Shown here piece by piece: positions 7,939 to 16,772 of a stretch of 45,505 bases of DNA (the stretch's first letter is position 1; each line of letters begins with the position of its first letter). The translations under genes were made by a program, and so were the position numbers. A model generated the notes under the pieces. That model saw only the letters and a program-made list of their open reading frames with translations, made no database searches and was not told the origin of the DNA. The stretch lies in NCBI GenBank assembly GCA_938046095.1, contig CALIXS010000003.1, positions 1-45,505 on the forward strand, written 5' to 3'. The stretch is from an uncultured Clostridia bacterium (GTDB lineage: Bacteria; Bacillota; Clostridia; Peptostreptococcales; Anaerovoracaceae).

Positions 7939-8061
7939 ACAGACAAGAGATCTGAACCGCTGACGACGGCTTGATTCACTGCATCTTTTGCCAAATCTTA
8001 TACCGGGTTTTGGTGTTTACATAAAATTTGAAGCCTTCACATATTTATTGGTGAAACATTT

Positions 8062-9588
8062 ATGAAAAAAATAATGAGATTATTTTCACGATTCGAATGC
8101 ATATCTATTTTCTTTATGATATTTATTTTTGCATTAAGTGGAATAACATTTTTTAATGCCATTATTGCGTATTTGGGGATATCGTCAAATCCGAAAATTA
8201 TTTCATCAGCTATTTTTTTGTTACTCGATATAATTTTGCTGTTTAATTTTATCAACACTCTATATCTGAATAAGAATTTCAAATTGATATTTGTTTTTAT
8301 CACGATAAATATAATATATATTTCCCCATATATACTGGACTTTGATTATTTGGAACTAATTAAATATTGTATGTTCATTCTGCCATATTCGGCAATCGGA
8401 ATTACTATGGCGGTATCTGACAAAACGCGGAATAAATTTTTCCGGTATGCAAACGTGATTGCACCGATAATTGCTATATGTGCACTCATATATATAGATA
8501 CATTATCATTTGCAGTTGATGATAAGTTATATGACTATACGAAAATATTGACTTACGGAAATATAGCATGGTTTTTTCTCCTGTTTTATTTTATTACAGT
8601 TATTAATTTCGTTTCGGGAAAATATACCGGGCGAAAAGCGATTTGGCTTCTATATATTGCAATACTGGAAGTGGCAATATGTTATACAGGCCTCAGAACC
8701 GGTTTGATTTCTATTTTCTTTTCTATTTTTATAGCATTATTATCGCTGGTAGCAAAGGACAAAGCCGAAAAAAGATATATAGTTAAGAGATTTATGGCAT
8801 TAACACTTCTATCAACGGTATTTGTATTTGTGAGTTACAATACGATACCGGCTTCGTCGCGTGCCGGCTATATCGGCAGCATAATTAAATCAGAGATTAT
8901 AGATAATAACGATAATATCAATCATGAAAAACAAATTGAAAATAATCAATTAATGGAGTTGTCTTTTCCTGAGGGAGAAGTGTATGTTAATTCTTCAAAG
9001 TTAATAGTACTCGATGTCAAAGCAAGGTCTTATACAACAATTGAAAGGCTGTTTCAAAAGTATATTTTTGAAAGTAAAGAAAGCGATATAACTGTAATAA
9101 CAAAATTACACAATGATATTATTTCAGGCAAAGGCGAATATATACTTGTAAAGGAAGAAAATCAGGAGTACGCTTCCGAATACGAACCGCACAGGAACAG
9201 ATCATACCTTTGGAACGCAGCGCTGAACGAGTGGAAAAAACAACTGTACACCGGTAATGGAATAAGACATTTCCAGCAAAAGTATATTGGAACTTTTCCA
9301 CATAATGTTGTGCTTGAGCTGTTATCGGATTACGGTATTATAGGGCTTGCAATTAGTGGAGTTCTCTTCCTTATCCTTATTTTTTCATCCGTAAAAAATG
9401 AACTCAAAAAAATAACGGCCAACACTATGGAATCATTGATTTTTACATTGTGCTTTATCCCGGGATTCCTACTTTATACAAGTCTTTACAGCAACGGTCC
9501 ATTATTATTTATGATGGTTTTTTTAATCAGTACATTCTGCTTAAACAGAGAAAAGAAATCTTTGAAAATTATTTCATTGAAATTTTGA
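8062..9588 (+). CDS. O-antigen ligase/polymerase-like (Wzy/WaaL) membrane protein
   Basis: A 508-residue polytopic protein with about ten hydrophobic helices. It has the Wzy/WaaL layout: a TGLRTG segment near residue 216, a large extracytoplasmic loop (about residues 268-415), and the loop signature RSYLWNAAL, GNGIRHFQQKYIG and FPHNVVLELLSDYGIIGL leading into the last helices. Family members join or polymerise lipid-linked glycan units outside the membrane. No glycosyltransferase, flippase or sugar-nucleotide gene is nearby. The gene is visibly richer in A+T than its neighbours (AAA, ATA, TTT and ATT dominate), suggesting recent acquisition, although membrane composition adds to this. The ribosome site is weak (GGTGAAAC before the ATG). 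Superfamily call fairly sure; substrate unknown. Confidence 0.75.
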   Translation: MKKIMRLFSRFECISIFFMIFIFALSGITFFNAIIAYLGISSNPKIISSAIFLLLDIILLFNFINTLYLNKNFKLIFVFITINIIYISPYILDFDYLELIKYCMFILPYSAIGITMAVSDKTRNKFFRYANVIAPIIAICALIYIDTLSFAVDDKLYDYTKILTYGNIAWFFLLFYFITVINFVSGKYTGRKAIWLLYIAILEVAICYTGLRTGLISIFFSIFIALLSLVAKDKAEKRYIVKRFMALTLLSTVFVFVSYNTIPASSRAGYIGSIIKSEIIDNNDNINHEKQIENNQLMELSFPEGEVYVNSSKLIVLDVKARSYTTIERLFQKYIFESKESDITVITKLHNDIISGKGEYILVKEENQEYASEYEPHRNRSYLWNAALNEWKKQLYTGNGIRHFQQKYIGTFPHNVVLELLSDYGIIGLAISGVLFLILIFSSVKNELKKITANTMESLIFTLCFIPGFLLYTSLYSNGPLLFMMVFLISTFCLNREKKSLKIISLKF

Positions 9589-9748
9589 CTCAATAATGAT
9601 ATATTTGTATCGGTTTTTTTAGGGTATATCATATTCGACCCAAATGCGACCCGAAGAATCCGATCTTACTGCACCGCCGCAGATGCTTATATTCGGTGAC
9701 TTGTTTCAAAAGAGCGGTAAACGGTAAATAAGAAATCGGCATATGATC

Positions 9749-9769
9749 AAGGCAACAACAGCCTTTTTT
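9749..9769 (+). terminator. Probable intrinsic terminator
   Basis: A 5-bp stem AAGGC/GCCTT (9749-9753, 9761-9765) with a 7-nt loop and a run of T residues. The stem is short, so confidence is moderate. Confidence 0.45.
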
Positions 9770-9839
9770 GTGTTTGACCCGGATTGCGATTGCCGGGATG
9801 AACTGAACGTTTTATGTCGGACGTATACATTGCGGATAT

Positions 9840-9868
9840 TTGAGATATAGAAGTAAGCAGAGAATAAT
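9840..9868 (+). promoter_or_regulatory. Promoter of the surface protein gene
   Basis: TTGAGA (9840-9845), a 17-nt spacer and AATAAT (9863-9868). A short palindrome AGAAT/ATTCT covers the -10. The gene also has a very strong AAGGAGG ribosome site (9890-9896), 7 nt before the ATG. Confidence 0.5.
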
Positions 9869-9903
9869 ATTCTGAGACTGTCTATAAACAAGGAGGTAAA
9901 AGG

Positions 9904-12900
9904 ATGAAGCATAAAACTTTGTTGGCAAAAGCTCTGGCGATAGCTATGGTGCTTAGCCTGATCCCGCAAACTGCGATCTCCGTACATGCTGAAAGCATTA
10001 CGGAAGGAACAGTTATGGCTGATGAAACTGCGGGAGAAAACGATCAGGAGACGATTGAACCGTCCATTGCTGCAGCGGAGCAGGAAGAAACTCCGCAGGA
10101 GACGACACCTTCCGGAGAAGCGGAAACTTCCTCGGATAAGGAGGATGAGGCGGGCTCACCGGGTACTGCATTTTTCGAAAAGGAGGATGTGCGTTATCCG
10201 GCATGGTCATATGAATATAAAGACCCGAACAGCGATGTTTCCGTAAGAATCGACGCACCGGAAGGAGCTTTTCCCGAAGGTCTCCGAGTCAACATAAAAA
10301 GAGTTGCTTCCGAGAAGATCGTCGACGCGATAAGGGATGCTTCAGGCGCGGAGGACGTGAAGCCGGCGGATGTCGTCGCTTATGATTTTGATTTTTATAA
10401 AGATGACGAGCATCATATTGAGCCGAAGAAAGAAATCTCCGTCAGTTTTTGCAATGTATCTCTCGGAAAGGACGAGAAGGTTTCCGCTTATCATCTGGAA
10501 AACGAAGATGCTTCGGCAGACGAGGTGAAAGTTCATGATGTAGATGAAAAGACAGGATCCGTGGCGCTGGCCGCGGGAGACTTTTCTATCTATGCCATTG
10601 TCAGTTCGCCTGCAGCAGCAACAGACGGAAAGATCTGGATAGGCGACGACGAGACGACAACCTACAGCACGATCAACGATGCCGTAAATGCTGCAGGAAA
10701 CGGCGACACCATCCATATAAAGGGAAAGTTCGGTGAAAACGGCGCGGCATCCACCGGGGCGACGATTTCAAAGAATATCACGCTTGATATCGCCGGGAAT
10801 ACAGTGATGACGGGCAACAGCAACAACAGCAACTTCGACGGCATTACGCTCACAGGCGGCACAAAAATTCGCTGCAGCAACGGCAGCACGCTTACGATGA
10901 GGGAATTCCAAACCGCATTAACTGTGAACAGCGGCGCGGAGGTCAACGACGGAACATATATCTTCAAGGATAATAAATCCACGACACGCGGCATAAACAT
11001 TCAGGGAAGCGTAAAGGGCAGCGCCGACAGAGACAGTGTCGTTATCAAGGCAGACGATAAGGCTGAAACGAATTTCTATTCCGGAAACGCAACCTTTGAG
11101 AACGCAACAATAGAAATTGTTTCCCGGACATGGACCTGGAAGGATACAAGTCCTCTGAATCTTAAGAACGTATCCATGACGCTTTCCGGCTTCGGACAGG
11201 GATACTATGTCGGAGGCGGATCCATTATCGATTCCTACCTGTATATGAAGTATCCGGGAAAGAGATTTGGCATTGTTCCCTGGGGGACTACCGGAATTGC
11301 CTTCCAGGGCTCTGGATCTGTGGTAAAGGACTCTACCATACGAGTAGACTACGGTTCAAATGCCGGTATTTCCGTTGGCCTGAGCAACTCCTCTACGGCG
11401 ATGACCTTTGAAAATTCAACGCTTGATTTTAGAAACAAAGGAACCGGCGGCCTCAATGTCAATACCGGAGATATTACAATAAAGAATACGGTTCTGGAAG
11501 GCGACGGAAACAACAACGGTGCGCTGTATGGTGCCCAGACGAACGGCAAAATCACAATTACGGACAGCAGCAGAGTGGAGAGTCCCGCGACTCAGGATTC
11601 ACATAACGGTCTGGGGCAGGCTGCAAACAACTACGTGGTCACCGGCGGCTCCTTCCGTGTAAAGTATACGACCACCTATCAGAACGGCGCTGCAGTTCCT
11701 ACAAATGGAGATGCGAACGGCAACGAAAAGCTCGATCTTGTAACACTGGCAGACGCCTCCGTGAACGAGGTGACAGTATTAAACAAGCTCGACAATATGT
11801 ATTCATATGCGGTTGCAAATGCCTCCGGCGACGGAAAGAAGCACATCTTTGTTCCTACGAATAAAGTGACATTTGATCTGAATTCCGCTACCGCCGCTTT
11901 TGCGGACGGTACGACGGTGAATAAACAGGTCAAGGCGGTACGCGGAAATACGATCGCTCTGCTGGAAGGCGGCAGCATCCCGCCGGCTCCGACCAATACG
12001 AACTCGGAGATGGAGTTTGAGGGCTGGTATTACACCGATGCAGGCGGAAGTGAACAGCCGTTTACCGACGCTACTCACGTCAGGGGCGATATGACGGTCA
12101 AGGCGAAATGGAAAGCGGTGCAGACGATCACATATAACGGCACCCTGGAAGGGGATATGCTGATCGGCGAGGACACCGGACATACAGCGGTGAAGCCTGT
12201 CAATGCGGGCGATGTGCTCGATTTTACGGGAAGGCTGAATGTTGAGCCGATCAAAATGCAGATCCGTACTCTCAGCAGTCAGTATGGAGGCGATATTGAC
12301 AAGATTACAACACAAAACATCAAAAGTATATTTTCTGCGGAATTGACCTTCCCGACCGATCTTATTTTGCCGGGTGCGCCTTCTGCATCGCTGACCGATA
12401 ATGAGCTGTTTGAAATCAGCGAGACTGTAAAAGACGGTGACAAGATCACCGTTAAGATGGCACTCAAAAAGAACTATACGAAATTCACAGATATTCTGGA
12501 TGATATTACCGACGTCCCGGATACCCTTGATGTTACGGTTCACGGAATTAAGGTGGCGGATACAGTTGCGGACGCATCTTTGCTTACGACGAAGGGAAAT
12601 CTGACGGGCACCTTTAGCGGAAAGGCAACAAACGAAGCGGGCAAGAGTCAGATGTATGACTTCAAATGGACGGCTGTACAGACAGCCGGCGGTAAGGATG
12701 CTGCTCAGGATGCGGGTGATGACACTTCTATCCGATACACGGTCAAAGCGTCAAATCCGACCGTGCTGGCAATGGAAGAGACAATTCCCGGAGATATACT
12801 GATAGGAGACGATACGGAGCATACGGCTCTGCATGATGTGAAAGCCGGAGATACTCTGACATATACCGGACGGCTGTACGTCGCACATATCAAGGATAAA

Positions 12901-14496
12901 ATCGACGCATTAAAAGCAAGATACACCGGAAATCTTGATCTGATTGATACGGCTGATATTAAAAGTACATTCGTTACAACGTTGAAAGTTCCCGCAGGAT
13001 TGACAATACCGGATGTACCGACTGCCATCCTGACTGACAATGAGCTGTTCGAAATCACCGGAGTCGTAAAAGATGGAGACAGCGTCAAAATAACAATGAC
13101 GCTGAAAAAAGACTATAATAAATTCACCGACCTGTATAATGATGTAATTGCCGTCCCGGATATCCTGAATATCGATATCCCCGGGATCAAAGCTGACGCT
13201 TCTAATGAAGATGCAGCACGGCTTACAGTCACAGGAACGGTAAACGGAACCTTTACAGGCAAAGCAACTGCTCCGTCCGGTAAGAGCGAACTTTATAACT
13301 TTAAGTGGAAGGCCGTACAGAGTGCGGACGGAAAGGACTATATTCAGGATGTAAATGACAACACGACGATTCAGTACACTGTAAAAGTCAGCAATCCTAC
13401 TACGATCATCGGCGAAGAAAAACTGTATGGCGATATCCTGGTCGGAGGCGATACGGAACATACTGCCGTTCACATGGTGGATGCCGGAGAGAATGTGACG
13501 TATACCGGAAGGCTTTTCGTTTCGCAGGTCAAGGAGAAGGTTAACGCATTATATGCTCAGTATACAGGGGATCCGGACAAGATATTAACGGAGAACATCG
13601 AGAGTACTTTCATTACAAGACTTACCGTTCCTTCGGGAATAACCATTCCGGAAACACCGACGGCGACGCTGACCGACAATCCGCTGTTTGAAATCAGCGA
13701 AGTCAAAAAAGACGGCAGCAGCGTTGTTATTACAATGAGACTGAAGAAGGGATATTCGAAGTTCACGGATCTTCTGAACGATGTGAATTCAGTTCCGGAT
13801 ATATTGGATGTTGATGTTCCGAACCTGAAGATCGACAGTTCCGCGAACGGAGGAACAAGACTTACAATAACGGGAACCGTTGACGGAGTCTTTAAAGGAA
13901 AGGCGACAAACGAAGAAGGCAAGAGCCGGCTGTACGACTTCAAATGGACCGCAAGACAGATTGGTGACGGACGGGATTATATTCAGGCAGCCGGTGATGA
14001 GGATACGATTCAATATACCGTCGAAGTAAGGGAGAATCCGCAGCCTGGAGAAAAGACAATTATTATTGTTAATAAGGTATGGAAAGGCAAAACGGGAAGT
14101 CAGGCTATAATAGAAGTCTATGACGGCGATGGCCCGGCAGGAACCGCAACGCTTACAGAAGCGGGACAGTGGTCGTATACCTTTAAGCTGCCTAAGTATG
14201 ATTCTCACGGCAACGTAATTTCTTATACTGTTAAAGAGCATGAAGTTCCTGGATACGTATCCGAAATCAATAAGAAGGCGGATGGAAGCTACGAAGTAGT
14301 CAACACGTGGAAGGGATCTGATGATAATGGCGGAGGAACAAAACCGGGAGGAAAGGCGAATACGGCAGCGGAAAAGGGAGGACCTGTGACAGGAGACGAT
14401 TCCCATACGGCACTTTGGTTTACGGCTATGCTGATCTCTTGCTCACTACTGACGGTAAATATCGTCTTCCTGAAGAAACGCAGAAAAGAAAGATAA
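9904..14496 (+). CDS. Giant cell-wall-anchored surface protein with three 213-residue repeats
   Basis: 1530 residues. Signal peptide 1-30 (cleavage near VHA-E). An acidic Glu/Thr/Pro segment follows to about 95. A compact beta domain (about 96-236) carries RIDAPEGAFPEG and ends DFSIYAIVSS, typical of clostridial surface proteins. A parallel-beta-helix-like region (about 240-620) has many N-G-T/S rungs. An InlB-type B-repeat (about 652-738) has VTFDLNSATA, FEGWYY and MTVKAKW. Three tandem repeats of exactly 213 residues (about 740-1378) are followed by a Cna-B-like domain (about 1385-1470), a Gly/Pro linker and a sorting signal: PVTGD at 1494-1498, a hydrophobic helix and KKRRKER. This is a variant of LPxTG, so attachment by a sortase is expected, but no sortase lies in the window. 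It is probably an adhesin or surface-layer component; its ligand is unknown. It forms a single-gene unit with its own promoter and terminator. Confidence 0.85.
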   Translation: MKHKTLLAKALAIAMVLSLIPQTAISVHAESITEGTVMADETAGENDQETIEPSIAAAEQEETPQETTPSGEAETSSDKEDEAGSPGTAFFEKEDVRYPAWSYEYKDPNSDVSVRIDAPEGAFPEGLRVNIKRVASEKIVDAIRDASGAEDVKPADVVAYDFDFYKDDEHHIEPKKEISVSFCNVSLGKDEKVSAYHLENEDASADEVKVHDVDEKTGSVALAAGDFSIYAIVSSPAAATDGKIWIGDDETTTYSTINDAVNAAGNGDTIHIKGKFGENGAASTGATISKNITLDIAGNTVMTGNSNNSNFDGITLTGGTKIRCSNGSTLTMREFQTALTVNSGAEVNDGTYIFKDNKSTTRGINIQGSVKGSADRDSVVIKADDKAETNFYSGNATFENATIEIVSRTWTWKDTSPLNLKNVSMTLSGFGQGYYVGGGSIIDSYLYMKYPGKRFGIVPWGTTGIAFQGSGSVVKDSTIRVDYGSNAGISVGLSNSSTAMTFENSTLDFRNKGTGGLNVNTGDITIKNTVLEGDGNNNGALYGAQTNGKITITDSSRVESPATQDSHNGLGQAANNYVVTGGSFRVKYTTTYQNGAAVPTNGDANGNEKLDLVTLADASVNEVTVLNKLDNMYSYAVANASGDGKKHIFVPTNKVTFDLNSATAAFADGTTVNKQVKAVRGNTIALLEGGSIPPAPTNTNSEMEFEGWYYTDAGGSEQPFTDATHVRGDMTVKAKWKAVQTITYNGTLEGDMLIGEDTGHTAVKPVNAGDVLDFTGRLNVEPIKMQIRTLSSQYGGDIDKITTQNIKSIFSAELTFPTDLILPGAPSASLTDNELFEISETVKDGDKITVKMALKKNYTKFTDILDDITDVPDTLDVTVHGIKVADTVADASLLTTKGNLTGTFSGKATNEAGKSQMYDFKWTAVQTAGGKDAAQDAGDDTSIRYTVKASNPTVLAMEETIPGDILIGDDTEHTALHDVKAGDTLTYTGRLYVAHIKDKIDALKARYTGNLDLIDTADIKSTFVTTLKVPAGLTIPDVPTAILTDNELFEITGVVKDGDSVKITMTLKKDYNKFTDLYNDVIAVPDILNIDIPGIKADASNEDAARLTVTGTVNGTFTGKATAPSGKSELYNFKWKAVQSADGKDYIQDVNDNTTIQYTVKVSNPTTIIGEEKLYGDILVGGDTEHTAVHMVDAGENVTYTGRLFVSQVKEKVNALYAQYTGDPDKILTENIESTFITRLTVPSGITIPETPTATLTDNPLFEISEVKKDGSSVVITMRLKKGYSKFTDLLNDVNSVPDILDVDVPNLKIDSSANGGTRLTITGTVDGVFKGKATNEEGKSRLYDFKWTARQIGDGRDYIQAAGDEDTIQYTVEVRENPQPGEKTIIIVNKVWKGKTGSQAIIEVYDGDGPAGTATLTEAGQWSYTFKLPKYDSHGNVISYTVKEHEVPGYVSEINKKADGSYEVVNTWKGSDDNGGGTKPGGKANTAAEKGGPVTGDDSHTALWFTAMLISCSLLTVNIVFLKKRRKER
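12121..14037 (+). repeat. Three tandem 639-bp coding repeats
   Basis: Residues about 740-952, 953-1165 and 1166-1378 align without length change: the conserved GD of the GDxLIGxDT-like motif falls at 751, 964 and 1177. Shared features are HTA near the start, TGRL, SxF, an LTDNxLFEI block, LKKxYxKFTD, VPDxL and a closing FKW-A-Q strand. The DNA copies have diverged, so the duplication is not recent. Confidence 0.9.
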
Positions 14497-14550
14497 GTAC
14501 CCTAAGTACCCCACCAAGTGTTTCTGCTGACGATCCTTTTACAAATTGCA

Positions 14551-14586
14551 AAGAACCCGCGACAGGAGAATGTGTCGCGGGTTCTT
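14551..14586. terminator. Bidirectional terminator between convergent genes
   Basis: A perfect 14-bp stem (14551-14564 with 14573-14586, 8-nt loop) with A-rich left and T-rich right ends. It lies between the surface protein (plus) and the NhaC gene (minus) and can serve both. Confidence 0.85.
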
Positions 14587-14664
14587 CTCTGTAAGTATCA
14601 GGGAGAGTGATTCATTCATTCCCCCGTACCGGGAAAGCTCCGGAGCGTTGTTCCGAAAGCCTTT

Positions 14665-16155
14665 TTATAATTTGACGAGCTCTCCCTCGTCTGCAAGCTT
14701 TTGCTCATCAGATGTCATTTTCTTTACGGTTATTCCGACAAATGCCAGCAAGAAGGTTATGATCGGCATGGCTATATTGAATATTGCCCATGGGGCATAT
14801 ACGAGGGTACTGCTGATGTTCAGTGTTGTCTTGATGTATATGGCGCAGGTGTTCCACGGTACAAGCGGTGATGTTACCGTTCCCGCCGATTCGAGCGCAT
14901 TTGACAACACCACAGGGTGGAGTCCCGATTTGCGATAAGCAGGAGCGTACATTCTTCCCGGAATAAGGATAGAGATGTACTGCTCCGGCATTGTCACGTT
15001 GGAGGCTATGCATGTAAGCTCGGTGACGCCGACGAGAGCCGGTCCGCTTTTGACATATTTTGTGATAGCATTGATGATAACGGCAAGCTGTCCGGTACCT
15101 TCCATGATTCCGCCGAACATCATCGCGATTATCGTCATCAGGATAGAGAATGCCATGCCCATAAGTCCGCCCTTTGTCAGAAGCGCGTCAAGCGCATCGA
15201 TGCCTGAAAAGAAGCTGAAGCCGTTCATCGAGGAGTTGATTATATCGCCGAACATTACGCCGTTGTGCAGCAGTTCGCCGTCGGAACTGAAGATCGGAAC
15301 ATCCTGCTGAAATATCGGTGCCATAACAGCTGCAACTATAACGCCCAGAGTTATGCCCGGTATGGCGGGAACTTTGAGGGCTATTGCCAGAATTACGACA
15401 AGCGGAGGCAGAAGCAGGATAGGGTTGATATTAAATGAATCCTCCAGACCGCGCATTATAATATCCAACTGTGACGTATCGGCCTGGCCGCTGCTTGCGT
15501 GTATAAAGCCGTATACGCCGAAGAATCCGAGCGATATAACGTAGGCGACAATCGTCGCTTTCATCATGAATTTTACGTGAGAGAATACATCGGTACCGGC
15601 CATCGCGGGTGCGAGGTTGGTTGTATCCGACAGCGGTGACAGCTTATCTCCGAAGTAGGCGCCCGAAATGATAGCACCTGCGGTAGGTCCGATAGGAACG
15701 CCGAGACCGGTTGCGATACCTACGAGGGCAAGGCCCATGGTTCCCATCGTGCCCCATGAGGTTCCCGTTGCTAAGGATGTCACGGAACATATAAGTACGG
15801 TGGCAATCAGGAAAACAGACGGTGACAGCAGCTTAAGACCGTAATAAATCATGGTAGGGATAGTACCCGAAAGAATCCATGTTCCCACGAGCATGCCGAC
15901 GATGGCGAGGATGAGTATCGCCTGCATTGCGCGTGAAATTCCGGTTATCATCATTTCTTCAATTGCTTCCCATTTGTATCCGAGACGCAGGGACATAAGT
16001 GCAGCAAAGATTACACCGATAAACATCGGGATATGAGGGTCCACTTTGAATTTGATAATACCGAGAGACATAATAATGACTAAACCGACAAAGGTTATAA
16101 TGGCTTCGATCAGTTTCGGAGCTCGGGGTTCTTTTGCTTTTGTTTCGTTTTTCAT
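14665..16155 (-). CDS. nhaC: NhaC-type Na+/H+ antiporter
   Basis: A 496-residue polytopic protein of the NhaC family (Na+/H+ antiporters, including malate-2H+/Na+-lactate exchangers). There are about 11-12 hydrophobic helices. Family marks include the SLATGTSWGTMGTMG loop, the GAIISGAYFGDKLSPLSDTTNLAPA segment, in which the polar and acidic residues form the ion path, and the late P-L-V-PWNTC motif. The start is set at 16155 because AAAGGA lies 9 nt upstream; the 16 extra codons upstream are basic and lack a ribosome site. Single-gene unit with a promoter overlapped by an inverted repeat. Likely role is Na+/pH homeostasis or organic-acid exchange; the substrate cannot be decided here. Confidence 0.9.
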   Translation of the reverse strand: MKNETKAKEPRAPKLIEAIITFVGLVIIMSLGIIKFKVDPHIPMFIGVIFAALMSLRLGYKWEAIEEMMITGISRAMQAILILAIVGMLVGTWILSGTIPTMIYYGLKLLSPSVFLIATVLICSVTSLATGTSWGTMGTMGLALVGIATGLGVPIGPTAGAIISGAYFGDKLSPLSDTTNLAPAMAGTDVFSHVKFMMKATIVAYVISLGFFGVYGFIHASSGQADTSQLDIIMRGLEDSFNINPILLLPPLVVILAIALKVPAIPGITLGVIVAAVMAPIFQQDVPIFSSDGELLHNGVMFGDIINSSMNGFSFFSGIDALDALLTKGGLMGMAFSILMTIIAMMFGGIMEGTGQLAVIINAITKYVKSGPALVGVTELTCIASNVTMPEQYISILIPGRMYAPAYRKSGLHPVVLSNALESAGTVTSPLVPWNTCAIYIKTTLNISSTLVYAPWAIFNIAMPIITFLLAFVGITVKKMTSDEQKLADEGELVKL

Positions 16156-16227
16156 TATGCTTTTCCTTTCTTTATCATTCTTCTTAAATAGTAACAACGG
16201 CATATCCCTCGCTACATATTATTATAA

Positions 16228-16267
16228 ATTGTAATCAAAAGGATTCCAATTGTTAATTGATTGGAAT
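16228..16267 (-). promoter_or_regulatory. nhaC promoter with operator-like inverted repeat
   Basis: On the minus strand TTAACA (16256-16251), a 17-nt spacer and TACAAT (16233-16228). A perfect 7-bp inverted repeat ATTCCAA/TTGGAAT (16243-16249, 16261-16267) has the -35 box in its centre, suggesting repression of the antiporter. Confidence 0.55.
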
Positions 16268-16320
16268 TATTTCGATTTTCTTTGTGTTTGGTAATAAATT
16301 ATATATCGGCGGAGGATTTT

Positions 16321-16354
16321 CGTCATTTGACGGATCAAATTTTTCCCGTATAAT
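16321..16354 (+). promoter_or_regulatory. Promoter of the sorting-signal miniprotein
   Basis: TTGACG (16327-16332), a 16-nt spacer and perfect TATAAT (16349-16354). The -35 is the right arm of a short palindrome CGTCA-TT-TGACG (16321-16332). A start near 16361 gives a leader of about 24 nt. Confidence 0.65.
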
Positions 16355-16384
16355 AAAACAAAAGTTAAGAGAGCGGGGTGTATC

Positions 16385-16612
16385 ATGAAAAAAAGAAGAA
16401 TAGCAAGGAGAATTGTCGAATTGTCTTTAACGGCGGCAATAATAACAGGCCTGCTTATACAGACTGTCGTAAGCACCGGCGCTCAGGGTACGGTCGCGCC
16501 GAGCACGGGTGATGATTCGCATATATTAACATACGTTTTCGTTCTGCTCGTATCTGTAACTGCCCTTGCAGTCGTATTGCTGATTATCAAAAAACGCTCC
16601 GGGAAAAAATAA
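16385..16612 (+). CDS. 75-residue miniprotein: signal peptide joined to a TGDDSH sorting signal
   Basis: The basic start MKKRRIARR leads into a hydrophobic signal segment (about 10-31) with a likely cleavage near TGA-Q (33/34). Only a few residues later comes APSTGDDSH (38-46), then a hydrophobic helix (47-68) and KKRSGKK. This is a complete cell-wall sorting signal, nearly identical in core (P-x-TGDDSH) to that of the 1530-residue protein. If both ends were processed, the retained piece would be about eight residues (34-41). The gene has its own good promoter, a GGGGTG ribosome site 4-5 nt before the ATG, and a terminator, arguing against a random frame. It could be a small surface peptide, a secreted signal, a sortase competitor or a decayed remnant. 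The two hydrophobic segments could also just make a small membrane protein. Confidence 0.7.
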   Translation: MKKRRIARRIVELSLTAAIITGLLIQTVVSTGAQGTVAPSTGDDSHILTYVFVLLVSVTALAVVLLIIKKRSGKK

Positions 16613-16697
16613 TAAGCGGCGCAAACGTGAGCTGCCGATTTCATTCGATCTGAACGTCTGCGGGTGTGCGGATTTATACCGCAGTGTACTGAAAAAT

Positions 16698-16732
16698 AAA
16701 CGCCGGTTCAGTATTTTATACATCGGCGTTTT
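16698..16732 (+). terminator. Intrinsic terminator
   Basis: An 8-bp stem AAACGCCG/CGGCGTTT (16698-16705, 16724-16731) with an 18-nt loop. It ends the miniprotein transcript, 85 nt after its stop codon. A TATAAT (16737-16742) directly after it may belong to the next gene's promoter. Confidence 0.6.
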
Positions 16733-16772
16733 GTATTATAATCATCATCAGGGTTACAAGGAGGGTTTTTAT

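Larger units (their letters stand above)
7679..8061. other. Intergenic region, 383 bp
   Basis: It contains a long terminator hairpin (7770-7815), a small hairpin GCGAT/ATCGC (7861-7877), a consensus promoter (7911-7938) and a leader of about 115 nt before the next gene. No convincing coding sequence is visible. Confidence 0.55.
9589..9903. other. Intergenic region, 315 bp
   Basis: It holds a probable terminator (9749-9769), a short direct repeat CGACCC near 9637-9654, a CCCGG/CCGGG hairpin (9778-9797) and the promoter of the giant surface protein (9840-9868). I see no gene in it. Confidence 0.5.

Noticed and set aside
12910..13473. Long minus-strand open frame within the surface protein gene
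   Set aside because: It lies antisense in a strongly coding plus-strand gene, has no ribosome site and gives a product without recognisable features. The same holds for the other antisense frames at 11803-12543 and 13789-14406.
14917..15310. Plus-strand open frames opposite nhaC
   Set aside because: They are antisense to conserved NhaC motifs and their translations show no family features.
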